From Planctomycetota bacterium (GTDB lineage Bacteria > Planctomycetota > Planctomycetia > Pirellulales > Pirellulaceae): a stretch of DNA of 7,976 nt. The position numbers were made by a program, and so were the translations under genes. Of the stretch, positions 1 through 6,772 are shown one piece after another. The notes beneath the pieces were generated by a model that did not search any database, had not been told where the DNA came from, and saw only the letters and a program-made list of their open reading frames with translations. Location of the stretch: contig JAJSAJ010000331.1 of assembly GCA_024274855.1 (NCBI GenBank), positions 1 to 7,976 of the forward strand. Direction: 5' to 3'. Every line of letters starts with the position of its first letter. Positions within the stretch are counted from its first letter, which is position 1.

Positions 1-1133
1 CGTTCCTGCTCAAGTTGAGTCATATTCTCGTTCGCGGCGTCAGATTCTAACGTCGCATTCTGAGTCACACGTGCCTGCTGGTGTTGCTCGGCAAGTCGTT
101 CGTACTGTTTGGCTGTTTCGTCCAACTGGATCCGGAGCTCCGTTTCCTTTTGCTGAGCCTCGTGGGCTGATTGGTCTGTCTGCTGCCGTTGTTCTTCCAG
201 CTGCTGAGTGAGTTGTTCGATCTGGTTCCGAGCTTGTTGGAGCTCAGGTTCCACCTGTTCAAACCGCTCCTGTTCGGCTCTTGCCTGCTGAAGTTGTTGG
301 CCAAGTTGTTCGAGTTGCTGATCTGCCTCGTCCAGTTGGCCCCGAAGTTCTGTTTCCTTTTGCTGAGCCTCGTGGGCTGATTGGTCTGTCTGGTGCCGTT
401 GTTCTTCCAGCTGCTGAGTGAGTTGCTCGATCTGGTTCCGAGCTTGTTGGAGCTCAGGTTCCACCCGTTCAAACCGCTCCTGTTCGGCTCTTGCCTGCTG
501 AAGTTGTTGACCAAGCTGTTCAAGTTGCTGATCGGCCTCGTCCAGTTGGCTCCGGAGTTCTGTTTCTGTTTCCTGAGCCTCGTGGGTCGTCTGATCCGTC
601 TTTCGCTGTTGTTCTTGTAGCTGCTGGCTAAGTTGTTCGATCTGGATATGGGCTTGGCGCGAGTCAGTTTCAGCCTTGACGAACCGATCGTTATCAACTT
701 TCATCTGAATCAACTGTTCGTTTAACGTGTCTCGCTCTTGTCGAAGACCGTGAAGCTGTGCTCGCAATTCACTCTCTTCGCGGTTCGCATCACTTTCCAG
801 TTGTTGGCGCAGATCGGCCAGGTGTTTGCGTTCGAGACTTTGATCCTCAGCTATTTTCTCAAGTTCCGCAGCGCGTGCGGCCAGAGCGGATTCGCGGAGT
901 GCAATATCCTGAAGGAGGTGTTCGACTTCTTTATACCTCGCATCCGTTTTTGCCTGTTGCTGATCCAAACGACTAAGACGCTGCAGGAACTCGGTGCGCA
1001 GAGTGTCCATTTCCTGAAACGCAGTCCGTAGTTCATGGTCCCAATCGGCACAACCGGCACGAAAATCGGCAACCGTATTGCGTAACGATTGCAATGCGTG
1101 CGGTTCAGTGGATGGGATGGCACTGTGAGTCAC
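1..1133 (-). CDS. Coiled-coil protein, N-terminal part (C-terminus off left edge)
   Basis: An open minus-strand frame runs from the left edge up to about 1133 without a stop, and it is clearly the coding frame: after a short N-terminal segment (VTHSAIPSTEPHALQSLRNT...) it is almost wholly heptad-patterned and rich in Gln, Glu, Leu and Arg, for example QLDEADQQLEQLGQQLQQAR. At least 377 residues are visible. No catalytic domain, signal peptide or membrane segment is seen, so it is probably a cytoplasmic structural or scaffold protein; function is unknown. Residues from about 150 on contain 70-residue repeats (ten heptads), two of them nearly identical. I placed the start at GTG 1133 because the sequence becomes protein-like there and AAGG lies 11 nt upstream. 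The frame stays open further upstream with ATG at 1196 and 1250, so the start could be up to 39 codons earlier. The C-terminus, which might carry a recognisable domain, is outside the window. Confidence 0.8.
   Translation of the reverse strand, partial: MTHSAIPSTEPHALQSLRNTVADFRAGCADWDHELRTAFQEMDTLRTEFLQRLSRLDQQQAKTDARYKEVEHLLQDIALRESALAARAAELEKIAEDQSLERKHLADLRQQLESDANREESELRAQLHGLRQERDTLNEQLIQMKVDNDRFVKAETDSRQAHIQIEQLSQQLQEQQRKTDQTTHEAQETETELRSQLDEADQQLEQLGQQLQQARAEQERFERVEPELQQARNQIEQLTQQLEEQRHQTDQSAHEAQQKETELRGQLDEADQQLEQLGQQLQQARAEQERFEQVEPELQQARNQIEQLTQQLEEQRQQTDQSAHEAQQKETELRIQLDETAKQYERLAEQHQQARVTQNATLESDAANENMTQLEQE
121..690 (-). repeat. 210-bp tandem repeats inside the coiled-coil gene
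   Basis: Three successive units start at 121, 331 and 541; for instance TGCTGAGCCTCGTGGG recurs at 151 and 361, and CTGAGCCTCGTGGG at 573. Units 121-330 and 331-540 differ at 14 of 210 positions by my count, with only 3 differences over 151-299. The third unit matches well to about 650 and then fades. Sequence left of 121 is a more diverged copy. 210 bp equals 70 codons or exactly ten heptads, so repeat-number changes keep both reading frame and coiled-coil register. Confidence 0.9.
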
Positions 1134-1542
1134 GGGTAAAAGTACCTTGTTCCGAAAGACGTATTTGAGTGTTACGCTGTGACATGCACGCAGCATGCTC
1201 GCATGCGACTTCCATTTACCAAGTGGATTCAAACGGCTATCCGAAAACATGACTGTGACAGGATGCCGATTGTCAGACTGGCGAACGCTTGGTGGCGAGA
1301 AGAGGAGTAGATGCCACCATCGGAACTCTACGTCAGAGTCCGGCGAGTGGCAAATGCAGAACTTGAAGAACCAGATGCCGTGTCGTGATGTTGCGGCTGT
1401 TCTGCTTGTGTGTTTGGATTGGAGCGGATTGCATGATTATGCGTTGACGCGCGGGCCATGCATTCAAACGGATGCGAGCCTGTCTGAGTGCTCACGCCGT
1501 GTATCCGAGGCATGGGAGTTACGTGGCCGGCCGATGGAGATG
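1134..1542. other. Spacer between rhodanese and coiled-coil genes
   Basis: No convincing gene is seen. The plus-strand open frame at 1195-1554 has atypical composition and no good ribosome site. The coiled-coil frame remains open upstream to 1250 and could include part of this stretch. Two GCATGC palindromes sit close together at 1193-1198 and 1201-1206. GGCCGG at 1525-1530 can pair with CCGGCC at 1546-1551 across the rhodanese stop codon, but no T-run follows, so I do not call a terminator. Confidence 0.5.
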
Positions 1543-1941
1543 CTACCGGCCTGATTCGGTTGGAAAACCAGCGTCAGCCAATTGGCGGAATCCGGCTCGC
1601 AGTGGTCGTACATCAAAGCCGAGTTCGTGAAGATAGCGGGCGGCGATTAAACAACGGTGCCCCGATGCGCAGTAGGCATAGACAATCTTCTTCTTTTGCA
1701 AATCGCCGGTTGCTGATTCGGGGTTTCGGGACAACTCGGTAAGCGGGATCAGGATCGCGGATTTCAAATGGCCTCGAGCCCATTCACCCTGTTCCCGTAC
1801 GTCGAGCAGCACTGCTTTCTTCTGAGTGATGTTATTTCGGACAACATCGATCGGATCGGTTGTATGTTTAGCTCCGGAAGTCGAGCCAGCCAGCAGGCAG
1901 GTAGAGGCTAGACGGGCTACGTTTGCCAAGCTCTTGAACAT
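1543..1941 (-). CDS. Exported single-domain rhodanese-like protein
   Basis: A 132-residue protein with one rhodanese domain, the fold that transfers sulfane sulfur through a cysteine persulfide. Residues 43-51 (AVLLDVREQ) are the conserved LLDVRE strand, followed by EWARGHLKSAILIPL (53-67, the usual GHI.GA.NIP region). The active loop is YCASGHRC with catalytic Cys91 and Arg96. The C-terminal GFRQLADAGFP is a degenerate version of the usual GG...W..AG.P ending, lacking the second Gly and the Trp. The N-terminus (MFKSLANVARLASTCLLAGSTSGA) looks like a signal peptide with cleavage near residue 24, implying periplasmic action. Start chosen at ATG 1941 because AAGGA lies 9 nt upstream; the frame extends to 2082 but that part lacks protein character. 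It stands alone on the minus strand, so its sulfur acceptor is not shown by context. Domain assignment is secure; the physiological substrate is not. Confidence 0.88.
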   Translation of the reverse strand: MFKSLANVARLASTCLLAGSTSGAKHTTDPIDVVRNNITQKKAVLLDVREQGEWARGHLKSAILIPLTELSRNPESATGDLQKKKIVYAYCASGHRCLIAARYLHELGFDVRPLRAGFRQLADAGFPTESGR

Positions 1942-2314
1942 GGACCCAGATCCTTTTTCACTTATTTGGGGCCCTCGCACTTTCCGGAAGGTAAGCCGAT
2001 TCGAGGGAAATCGATGTGGCCCAATCGAACGGGTACTGTACGCGACGAAAACCACATGTCGCATACTAACTACGCGGCGCAAGTTGTGAACCCCCTGGAT
2101 TGGTTCCAGTTTTCGCGTGGTTCGGGGGTTGTCGCACCGTCTTGGCCCGCCGCCAACAGCGGAACGCGATCTCAGTGCTGCACCACGAATTCTCTGCGTG
2201 GTGCGTTGGTCTTGCAGCAGCTTCTTCGGTACTTTTCCAGCCAGACGGCACGCTTCAGCACACGTGGCAGGTCAAGCAGTGAGCCAAGCTGGCTCTGCTT
2301 GCCATCTGAGCGAT
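1942..2314. other. Spacer between asnS and rhodanese gene
   Basis: No supported gene. Short open frames here (for example minus 2066-2251) are Arg/Pro/Ser-rich with no ribosome site. The region must hold the rhodanese promoter, but I see no clear -35/-10 pair. Its one distinct structure is the hairpin at 2180-2204. Confidence 0.5.
2180..2204. terminator. Perfect hairpin downstream of asnS
   Basis: GCACCACG (2180-2187) and CGTGGTGC (2197-2204) form a perfect 8-bp stem with a 9-nt loop, about 110 nt beyond the asnS stop. No U-run follows on either strand, so it is not a textbook Rho-independent terminator; it could be a 3'-end stabilising hairpin, a Rho-associated structure or an operator for the rhodanese gene. 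Confidence 0.3.
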
Positions 2315-3706
2315 TCAGAATTCCGCGTTGCCCGGTGTCCGTGGAAAAGGAATTACGTCGCGGATGTTGTTCATACCGGTGACAAACTGCACGACTCGCT
2401 CCAGTCCGAGCCCAAATCCGGCGTGGGGAACCGTTCCAAAACGCCGCAGATCCAAATACCACCAGTAGTCTCCGGGGGTCAAATTCTGCTCAAGCATTCT
2501 CTCGGTCAGTACATCCAATCGTTCCTCACGCTGGCTGCCTCCGATAATCTCTCCGACTCTTGGCACAAGCACGTCCATCGCGCGTACCGTCTGGTGATCG
2601 TCATTAACGCGCATGTAGAACGGTTTGATGGTCTTGGGATAGTCATACAGAATCACGGGGCCATCGAACTTTTGTTCGGTCAAATAGCGTTCGTGCTCCG
2701 ACTGCAGATCGCACCCCCATGTGACCGAAAAATCGAACGCATGACCGCTCTGTTGCAAAAGTTCCACTGCTTCGGCATACGTTAGCCGCACAAAACTGCT
2801 GTCGACGATCTTATGTAAAGTTGCGACCGTACTGGAATCAATCCACTTATTGAAGAAGTTGATGTCATCGAGGCAGTGTTCCAGAACATCCCGGCAGATC
2901 CGCTTCAGAAACAACTCGGCCAAATCCATATTATCTGTCAGATCGAAGAACGCCATCTCCGGTTCGATCATCCAAAACTCGGCCAAGTGCCGCGATGTGT
3001 TTGAGTTTTCCGCACGAAACGTTGGTCCAAAGGTGTAGACCTTGGACAACGCAGTTGCGTAGATTTCCGCTTCCAACTGGCCGCTTACCGTCAGATAGCT
3101 CGGGCGGTGAAAAAAGTCGCGAGTGTAGTCGATGCCATGATCACCGCGAGGCGGGTTTTCCGGATCCAATGTCGTAACGCGAAACATCTCACCGGCCCCT
3201 TCACAGTCGCTAGTCGTAATCACCGGTGTTGTAACATAGAGGAACCCTTCCTCTTGGAAGAACTGGTGGATCGATCGACAGATCTGATTTCGCACACGCG
3301 CCACGGCGCCAAATGTATTGGTTCGTGGACGCAGATGGGCCCATTGACGCAGTTTTTCGAGCGAGTGTCGTTTCTTCTGAAGTGGAAAGGACTCGGGATC
3401 CGCCCAACCATGAACAATGACTTGTTGAGCATGAAGCTCCGTGGCTTGGCCTTTGCCCATGGAGCTCTTGATCTCACCCTCGATGGTGACGCTGCAACCG
3501 GCTGTCAGGCGCTTTACATCCGATTCATAGTTGGCCAGTTTCTGATCGGCAATTACCTGTAAATTGGCCAGGCACGATCCGTCATTAACTTCGATAAAGC
3601 TGAATCCAGCCTTGGAATCACGACGCGTACGAACCCAACCGTTGACGCGGGCGGGGATTCCGATCGACTCTGGCTGTCGGGCTAGAAATACAGTTATCGT
3701 GTCCAT
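2315..3706 (-). CDS. asnS: Asparaginyl-tRNA synthetase
   Basis: A 463-residue class IIb aminoacyl-tRNA synthetase that charges tRNA-Asn with asparagine in the cytoplasm. The N-terminal OB-fold anticodon-binding domain begins at about residue 18 with the AsnS-typical VNGWVRTRRDSKAGFSFIEV (21-40). The linker carries KRHSLEKLRQWAHLRPRTN (112-130). Class II motif 1 lies around 149-163 (FFQEEGFLYVTTPVI), motif 2 is FGPTFRAENSNTSRHLAEFW (226-245), and motif 3 is GFGLGLERVVQF (430-441), ending with RDVIPFPRTPGNAEF. IIGGSQREERLDVL (387-400) is also strongly conserved. Length matches the E. coli enzyme (466). Start is ATG 3706; an in-frame ATG at 3724 would add MSDRRT, and both have only weak purine-rich upstream sites, so the choice rests on family length. 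The frame stays open to 3991 but that extension has no family counterpart. All core motifs appear intact. Confidence 0.97.
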   Translation of the reverse strand: MDTITVFLARQPESIGIPARVNGWVRTRRDSKAGFSFIEVNDGSCLANLQVIADQKLANYESDVKRLTAGCSVTIEGEIKSSMGKGQATELHAQQVIVHGWADPESFPLQKKRHSLEKLRQWAHLRPRTNTFGAVARVRNQICRSIHQFFQEEGFLYVTTPVITTSDCEGAGEMFRVTTLDPENPPRGDHGIDYTRDFFHRPSYLTVSGQLEAEIYATALSKVYTFGPTFRAENSNTSRHLAEFWMIEPEMAFFDLTDNMDLAELFLKRICRDVLEHCLDDINFFNKWIDSSTVATLHKIVDSSFVRLTYAEAVELLQQSGHAFDFSVTWGCDLQSEHERYLTEQKFDGPVILYDYPKTIKPFYMRVNDDHQTVRAMDVLVPRVGEIIGGSQREERLDVLTERMLEQNLTPGDYWWYLDLRRFGTVPHAGFGLGLERVVQFVTGMNNIRDVIPFPRTPGNAEF

Positions 3707-3785
3707 AGTTCTTCGGTCGCTCATGATTCTTGGTGGGTTCTTATGCGGCAAAGGGCGATAGCGGACAGACTTTCGATCAGTGCCA

Positions 3786-3802
3786 GCGTGCACCATGCAC
3801 GC
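3786..3802. promoter_or_regulatory. 17-bp perfect palindrome upstream of asnS
   Basis: GCGTGCA (3786-3792) and TGCACGC (3796-3802) are perfect inverted repeats with a 3-nt spacer, about 80 bp upstream of the asnS start. The form fits either a dimeric regulator's operator or a leader hairpin; the sequence alone does not decide which. Confidence 0.35.
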
Positions 3803-3905
3803 ATACTTGGCCCACAAACATGCAATCTGCACCGCCCCTGGTTCTCGAAGGCTAAGGATTCGCCAATCAATATCAATAACTGTCGCACGCTTCCGCGTAC
3901 AGACC

Positions 3906-3926
3906 CCCATGGGCTCGCCCCATGGG
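3906..3926. promoter_or_regulatory. CCCATGGG inverted-repeat hairpin
   Basis: Two copies of the self-complementary octamer CCCATGGG at 3906-3913 and 3919-3926, separated by 5 nt, can form a perfect 8-bp hairpin. It lies 200 nt upstream of asnS and just before the AAGGAGG at 3945-3951. It may be a leader hairpin, a dispersed palindromic repeat or an operator; no T-run follows on either strand. Confidence 0.3.
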
Positions 3927-3959
3927 TGAATCAGTCTCGCAGCTAAGGAGGATCGCCGC

Positions 3960-4154
3960 ACGAACGCCCCCCCAGTAAACGCGACAACCATTGATCTGCC
4001 GGTCCTAACTGGCGGACGCGGCTTGTTTCAGGTTACTCAAATCGCCAACATCCAGCCCGGCAATCGTCGACGCGACTTACTCGACAGCCCGCGTCCATGG
4101 AAAGTCCCGTTAATGGGAATTGCGGTCGTGGCCGAGAAAGTTCGCGTATTGTAA
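3960..4154 (+). CDS. Possible small protein with ACG in place of start codon
   Basis: A 64-codon plus-strand frame ending in TAA at 4152. It has no ATG, GTG or TTG near its beginning, but ACG at 3960 lies 8 nt after a perfect Shine-Dalgarno AAGGAGG (3945-3951). The translation looks protein-like: NAPPVNATTIDLPVLTGGRG (residues 2-21), then an Arg-rich patch NRRRDLLDSPRPWK and a hydrophobic end MGIAVVAEKVRVL. I do not recognise a family. It could be a small gene with a rare ACG start, a recently decayed gene (ATG to ACG), or chance. It is divergent from asnS and convergent with the URO-D gene. Confidence 0.3.
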   Translation, partial: TNAPPVNATTIDLPVLTGGRGLFQVTQIANIQPGNRRRDLLDSPRPWKVPLMGIAVVAEKVRVL

Positions 4155-4211
4155 CAAAAAAAGAAGAGCTGTGAACGGTTGAAAAACAAGGACGCCGTGA
4201 TACTTGGTCCG

Positions 4212-5393
4212 CTACATGCTCGGTGCCCCGAAATCTATTGACGCCTCGACCAGGGCTGTCAGATTTTCCGGCGGCACGCGAGGAGAAACCGAGCAGGCAC
4301 TTGAGAGAATGAACCCACTCCCGGGACTGCCTACTTTCAAACGCCAGGCCGCATCCTGTTGGACCGCCGCTCGTGATTTATTCAACAGCGTATTGACCGG
4401 GTCGATGTTGCCCTTGAAGAACAGCTGATCACCCACTCGGCGCTTGGCATCCTAGAGATCGACAGTACCGAGCGGAGGCGGATCGAGTGTATCGATCCCG
4501 TCAATCTCCGTCTCGACCATCAACTCGAGTCGATCACCAATCTTGCCGCATGTATGGGTGTAGACGGGGATATCATGTCGCTGTTTCAGATGCCGGACAA
4601 CCTGACGCTCGTACGGCAATACGAACTCCTCGTATTGTCCCGGCGAAATAAATCCGCCACCGGCAAACGCTGAGGAAATCAAGACTGCATCGACGCCACG
4701 CTCGGCTTGCCGACATGCTAGATCGGCCGTTCCTTCGGTGTACGCTTGCAAGATCGCATGCAGCTTGGGTGGGTCATCCAGCAGGTACATCAGCGTGTTT
4801 TCGTATCCGAAAAGCTCCATGAGTTGAGTCCAAGGCGAAAATAACTCGCTATGGACGCTGACTTGATTCCCGACGCGCTGTAACACCATGTCGATTGTCC
4901 GGAATAAATAATCCGGCCAATAGTCGTTCCGATCTGGCGCGTACGGCTCCAAGCCAAAGTGGAACGGATACTTCAAGCCGCCCAGGCCGTGCGGTTCATC
5001 GTAGTAGATTCTGGTGGGATCAACATCGTCCAGCGAAGGCAGACGCCGACCAGCCTTTGGAAAATGATGGGCATTGTCGTCGGCGGGACACACGGCCGTG
5101 TCTCCATTTCGAAACAGGACCGTTTGGGTTCCGTCTTTCGACGTCTCGATTCGCTCGACGTGACGCATCCACCGTGGGTCCGCGCCGGGCAAATTGATCA
5201 GAATGCCGTCGAATTGGTACTGCTGCTGCAACCCAATCAAGGCTTCGCAAAATGCTTCACTTGTAAACCAGATGTCGACCGGCTTGATGTGGGTGTTGAC
5301 CAGGTAATGGCCGAGCGCCAGTTGGCACATCACGGGGACCCGATCGACCGGCTGGTGTCGCATGGCTGCCTGAATTCGTTCTTTTCCGTTCAT
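4212..5393 (-). pseudogene. URO-D-family methyltransferase-like gene with in-frame TAG
   Basis: The URO-D superfamily includes uroporphyrinogen decarboxylase and corrinoid methyltransferases of the MtaA/MtbA/CmuA type. The frame starts at ATG 5393 (AAGGAG 8 nt upstream) with MNGKERIQAAMRHQPVDRVP, the usual family opening, and reaches GIDTLDPPPLGTVDL (299-313), where TAG at 4452-4454 stops it. The same frame then continues with DAKRRVGDQLFFKGNIDPVN and FILSSACSVSPRVPPENL up to a TAG at 4212, which is the normal family C-terminus; total about 393 codons, a normal length. His280-x-Cys282 (HTCGK) and Cys367 (SSACS) resemble the H-x-C...C zinc motif of MtaA/MtbA, so the methyltransferase-like branch is more likely than true HemE. 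A product stopped at 313 would lack Cys367 and the last barrel strands. It is probably a recent nonsense mutation; readthrough, reinitiation at GTG 4436 and sequencing error are alternatives. If only the truncated product is counted, the CDS is 4452-5393. Confidence 0.85.
4452..4454 (-). other. In-frame amber codon within the URO-D gene
   Basis: Reading the minus strand, CTC-TAG-GAT separates TVDL from DAKRRVGD without any frame change. Both sides match the family, in which a sense codon is expected here. A single base change from GAG, AAG or CAG would create it. Confidence 0.9.
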
Positions 5394-5447
5394 TTCAAAA
5401 ACTCCTTCAGCTACCGTCCATCGGCAGTGATCGTTCGCTGGGCCAAC

Positions 5448-5527
5448 GGAAGGCCGAGGCTCCCGCCGAGCCGGTGAAAAGTGCCGACGCTGGTTGACGT
5501 TACGGCTCAGCAGGAGCTTCGCCCTCC
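5448..5527. repeat. Planctomycete-type palindromic repeat (EGEAPAEP element)
   Basis: Left arm 5448-5473 (contains GAGGCTCCCGCCGAGCCG) and right arm 5503-5527 (reverse complement contains GAAGCTCCTGCTGAGCCG) form a long imperfect inverted repeat with a 29-nt spacer; the 18-nt cores differ at 3 positions. Translated on the minus strand the right arm gives EGEAPAEP, which I recall as a recurrent spurious peptide in planctomycete annotations. It lies in the 212-nt gap between the Tat-protein gene and the URO-D gene. It is likely a REP/MITE-like dispersed element and may also act as an RNA hairpin between the two genes. Confidence 0.7.
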
Positions 5528-5605
5528 CATGTGCTGGACCACGTTACGATCGACATCAGACACATGTTATGTGGATGCCGTACGTCGGTCCGCGCGTCGA
5601 TCTGT

Positions 5606-6772
5606 TCATACGCAATTCCCCAACAGGCCTTCGTGATAGAATACGGGTTCATATCCGTTTTCGGTGACCCAGCGGATGGCCGCTTCACAACGCTGAAGGT
5701 GATCTGGAATGTAGTTGCTGTAGAACGGCCAGAAGTACTGTTCGTGTGTAAACAGATCCATGATCTCCGCCGTGTCGGGAGTCTTGGCCAGACGCGTAAG
5801 CGTCGGGACAACCTGCTCAACCGGCGTGTTATTACAGACGATGTAAATCGTCGAGAAAACAATACCGCTGTCGAAGTCCTTCAACGCGTCATGCCTTGCC
5901 AGATAGTTGCAGCGAGCATCGTCCAGGAAATAGTTGACATCCCAAAGTCCACCCCGTTTCTTGAAATACCCGCTCAGAACCCGCACGCCTCGCTGAGCGA
6001 GCGGCTTGAGTGCGGCTGGTTGCACCATTCCCCAGTGAATAACGGTCGGTGGGGAATAGGTCTGCGGGCCGGCGAACCGTTTGATCTGCTCGGCCACTTT
6101 GTCCAGGTCGCTGATCAGCTTCCCGGCCGACGCGTATTGATACGGCCGGTCCGGCTTGTTTGCCCACGCGTGAAAAGCCAGCTTCAGCCAGTCAGATGCC
6201 GCCTCCCATTCGCCTCGATAACGATCCGGGAACTGCGGCAGTGTGAAACCGTCCTCGGTCTGGTAGTAAATATTCAGCACGAATCGTGTACCGTATTTCG
6301 TATGTAACTGGCGAAGCATGTCCAGGTAGAAACAATCGAAGAGAGACTTGTAATGTTTCTTGGTGATGTCCCGGAGGAAGAAGCTGTTGTCATCGATCGA
6401 AAAACGATAGCGGGGTCGTGAACCTCGGTCCCACAGAACACGAATCGTATGTTCCGATCGTCCCGCCACGCCAAAGGCCGAAGCCGTGAGATCGGTTTCT
6501 TTGTCGCGTAGCAGGATATCCGCGCTAAAGCGAGCGCCCTGTCGCCTCGCGGTAACTCCATTGACGGTCACGTTGTCATTCAAAGCGGCCTGACCGGAGA
6601 TCCGGACCTGTAGCCCGTCGTCGACTTGTTTTCCATGACGATGATTCAGCAGCGCACCGTGATACGGGGCCTCGATGACAACTGGAACTGCCATGGAGCC
6701 CCGGGCCTCGGAGAAAGTGCCGGAAGCAATACCGGCTGCGGCCACCTTCAGAAAATCACGTCGTGGAATCAT
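5606..6772 (-). CDS. Tat-exported Ig-like plus NodB/deacetylase-like protein
   Basis: A 388-residue protein starting at ATG 6772 (AGGAG 9 nt upstream). The N-terminus MIPRRDFLKVAAAGIASGTF is a clear twin-arginine (RRDFLK) signal, so it is probably exported folded. Residues about 29-115 (VPVVIEAPYHGALLNHR... DNVTVNGV ... ADILLRDKETDLTA) resemble the Ig-like domain of glucodextranase B-type carbohydrate proteins. From about 120 the sequence resembles a polysaccharide-deacetylase (NodB-like) barrel: RFSIDDNSFFLRDI with Asp127-Asp128, TRFVLNIYY (162-170), FHAWAN (200-205), VIHWGMV (244-250), GVRVLSGYF (262-270) and HEQYFWPFY near the end. The usual NodB HxxxH metal pair is not obvious; His201 with His246 is a guess. 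It would act on an extracytoplasmic glycan. It precedes the URO-D gene on the same strand by 212 nt, split by a palindromic repeat, so co-transcription is possible but uncertain. Tat signal is secure; enzyme class is tentative. Confidence 0.78.
   Translation of the reverse strand: MIPRRDFLKVAAAGIASGTFSEARGSMAVPVVIEAPYHGALLNHRHGKQVDDGLQVRISGQAALNDNVTVNGVTARRQGARFSADILLRDKETDLTASAFGVAGRSEHTIRVLWDRGSRPRYRFSIDDNSFFLRDITKKHYKSLFDCFYLDMLRQLHTKYGTRFVLNIYYQTEDGFTLPQFPDRYRGEWEAASDWLKLAFHAWANKPDRPYQYASAGKLISDLDKVAEQIKRFAGPQTYSPPTVIHWGMVQPAALKPLAQRGVRVLSGYFKKRGGLWDVNYFLDDARCNYLARHDALKDFDSGIVFSTIYIVCNNTPVEQVVPTLTRLAKTPDTAEIMDLFTHEQYFWPFYSNYIPDHLQRCEAAIRWVTENGYEPVFYHEGLLGNCV

Larger units (their letters stand above)
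3707..4211. other. asnS upstream region and inter-gene spacer
   Basis: About 0.5 kb between the URO-D gene 3' end and asnS. It holds the presumed asnS leader, the palindromes at 3786-3802 and 3906-3926, and the open plus-strand frame at 3960-4154. An A-rich run near 4156-4162 reads as a T7 tract downstream of the URO-D gene on the minus strand, but I see no stable stem before it. No tRNA-like structure was found. Confidence 0.5.

Noticed and set aside
171..620. Leu/Phe-rich plus-strand frames at 171-380 and 381-620 that look like tandem membrane proteins
   Set aside because: They are the antisense image of the Gln/Glu/Leu coiled-coil repeats; the minus frame is continuous over more than 1.1 kb and clearly coding.
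65..697. Minus-strand Asn/Ser/Arg-rich 210-residue frame
   Set aside because: An out-of-frame reading of the coiled-coil repeat DNA on the same strand, kept open only by the repeated composition.
1195..1554. Plus-strand 119-residue frame
   Set aside because: No ribosome site, atypical composition, and it overlaps the rhodanese 3' end and a possible coiled-coil N-terminus.
1942..2082. Upstream extension of the rhodanese gene to 2082
   Set aside because: The ATG at 1941 has a good ribosome site and begins a signal peptide; the extension would bury that signal.
3707..3991. N-terminal extension of AsnS to 3991
   Set aside because: The extra residues have no AsnS counterpart; the family length and the OB-fold start fit ATG 3706 or 3724.
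4452..4454. UAG read as pyrrolysine
   Set aside because: No pyl genes or suppressor tRNA in the window and URO-D methyltransferases are not known Pyl proteins; kept only as a check within the amber-codon finding.
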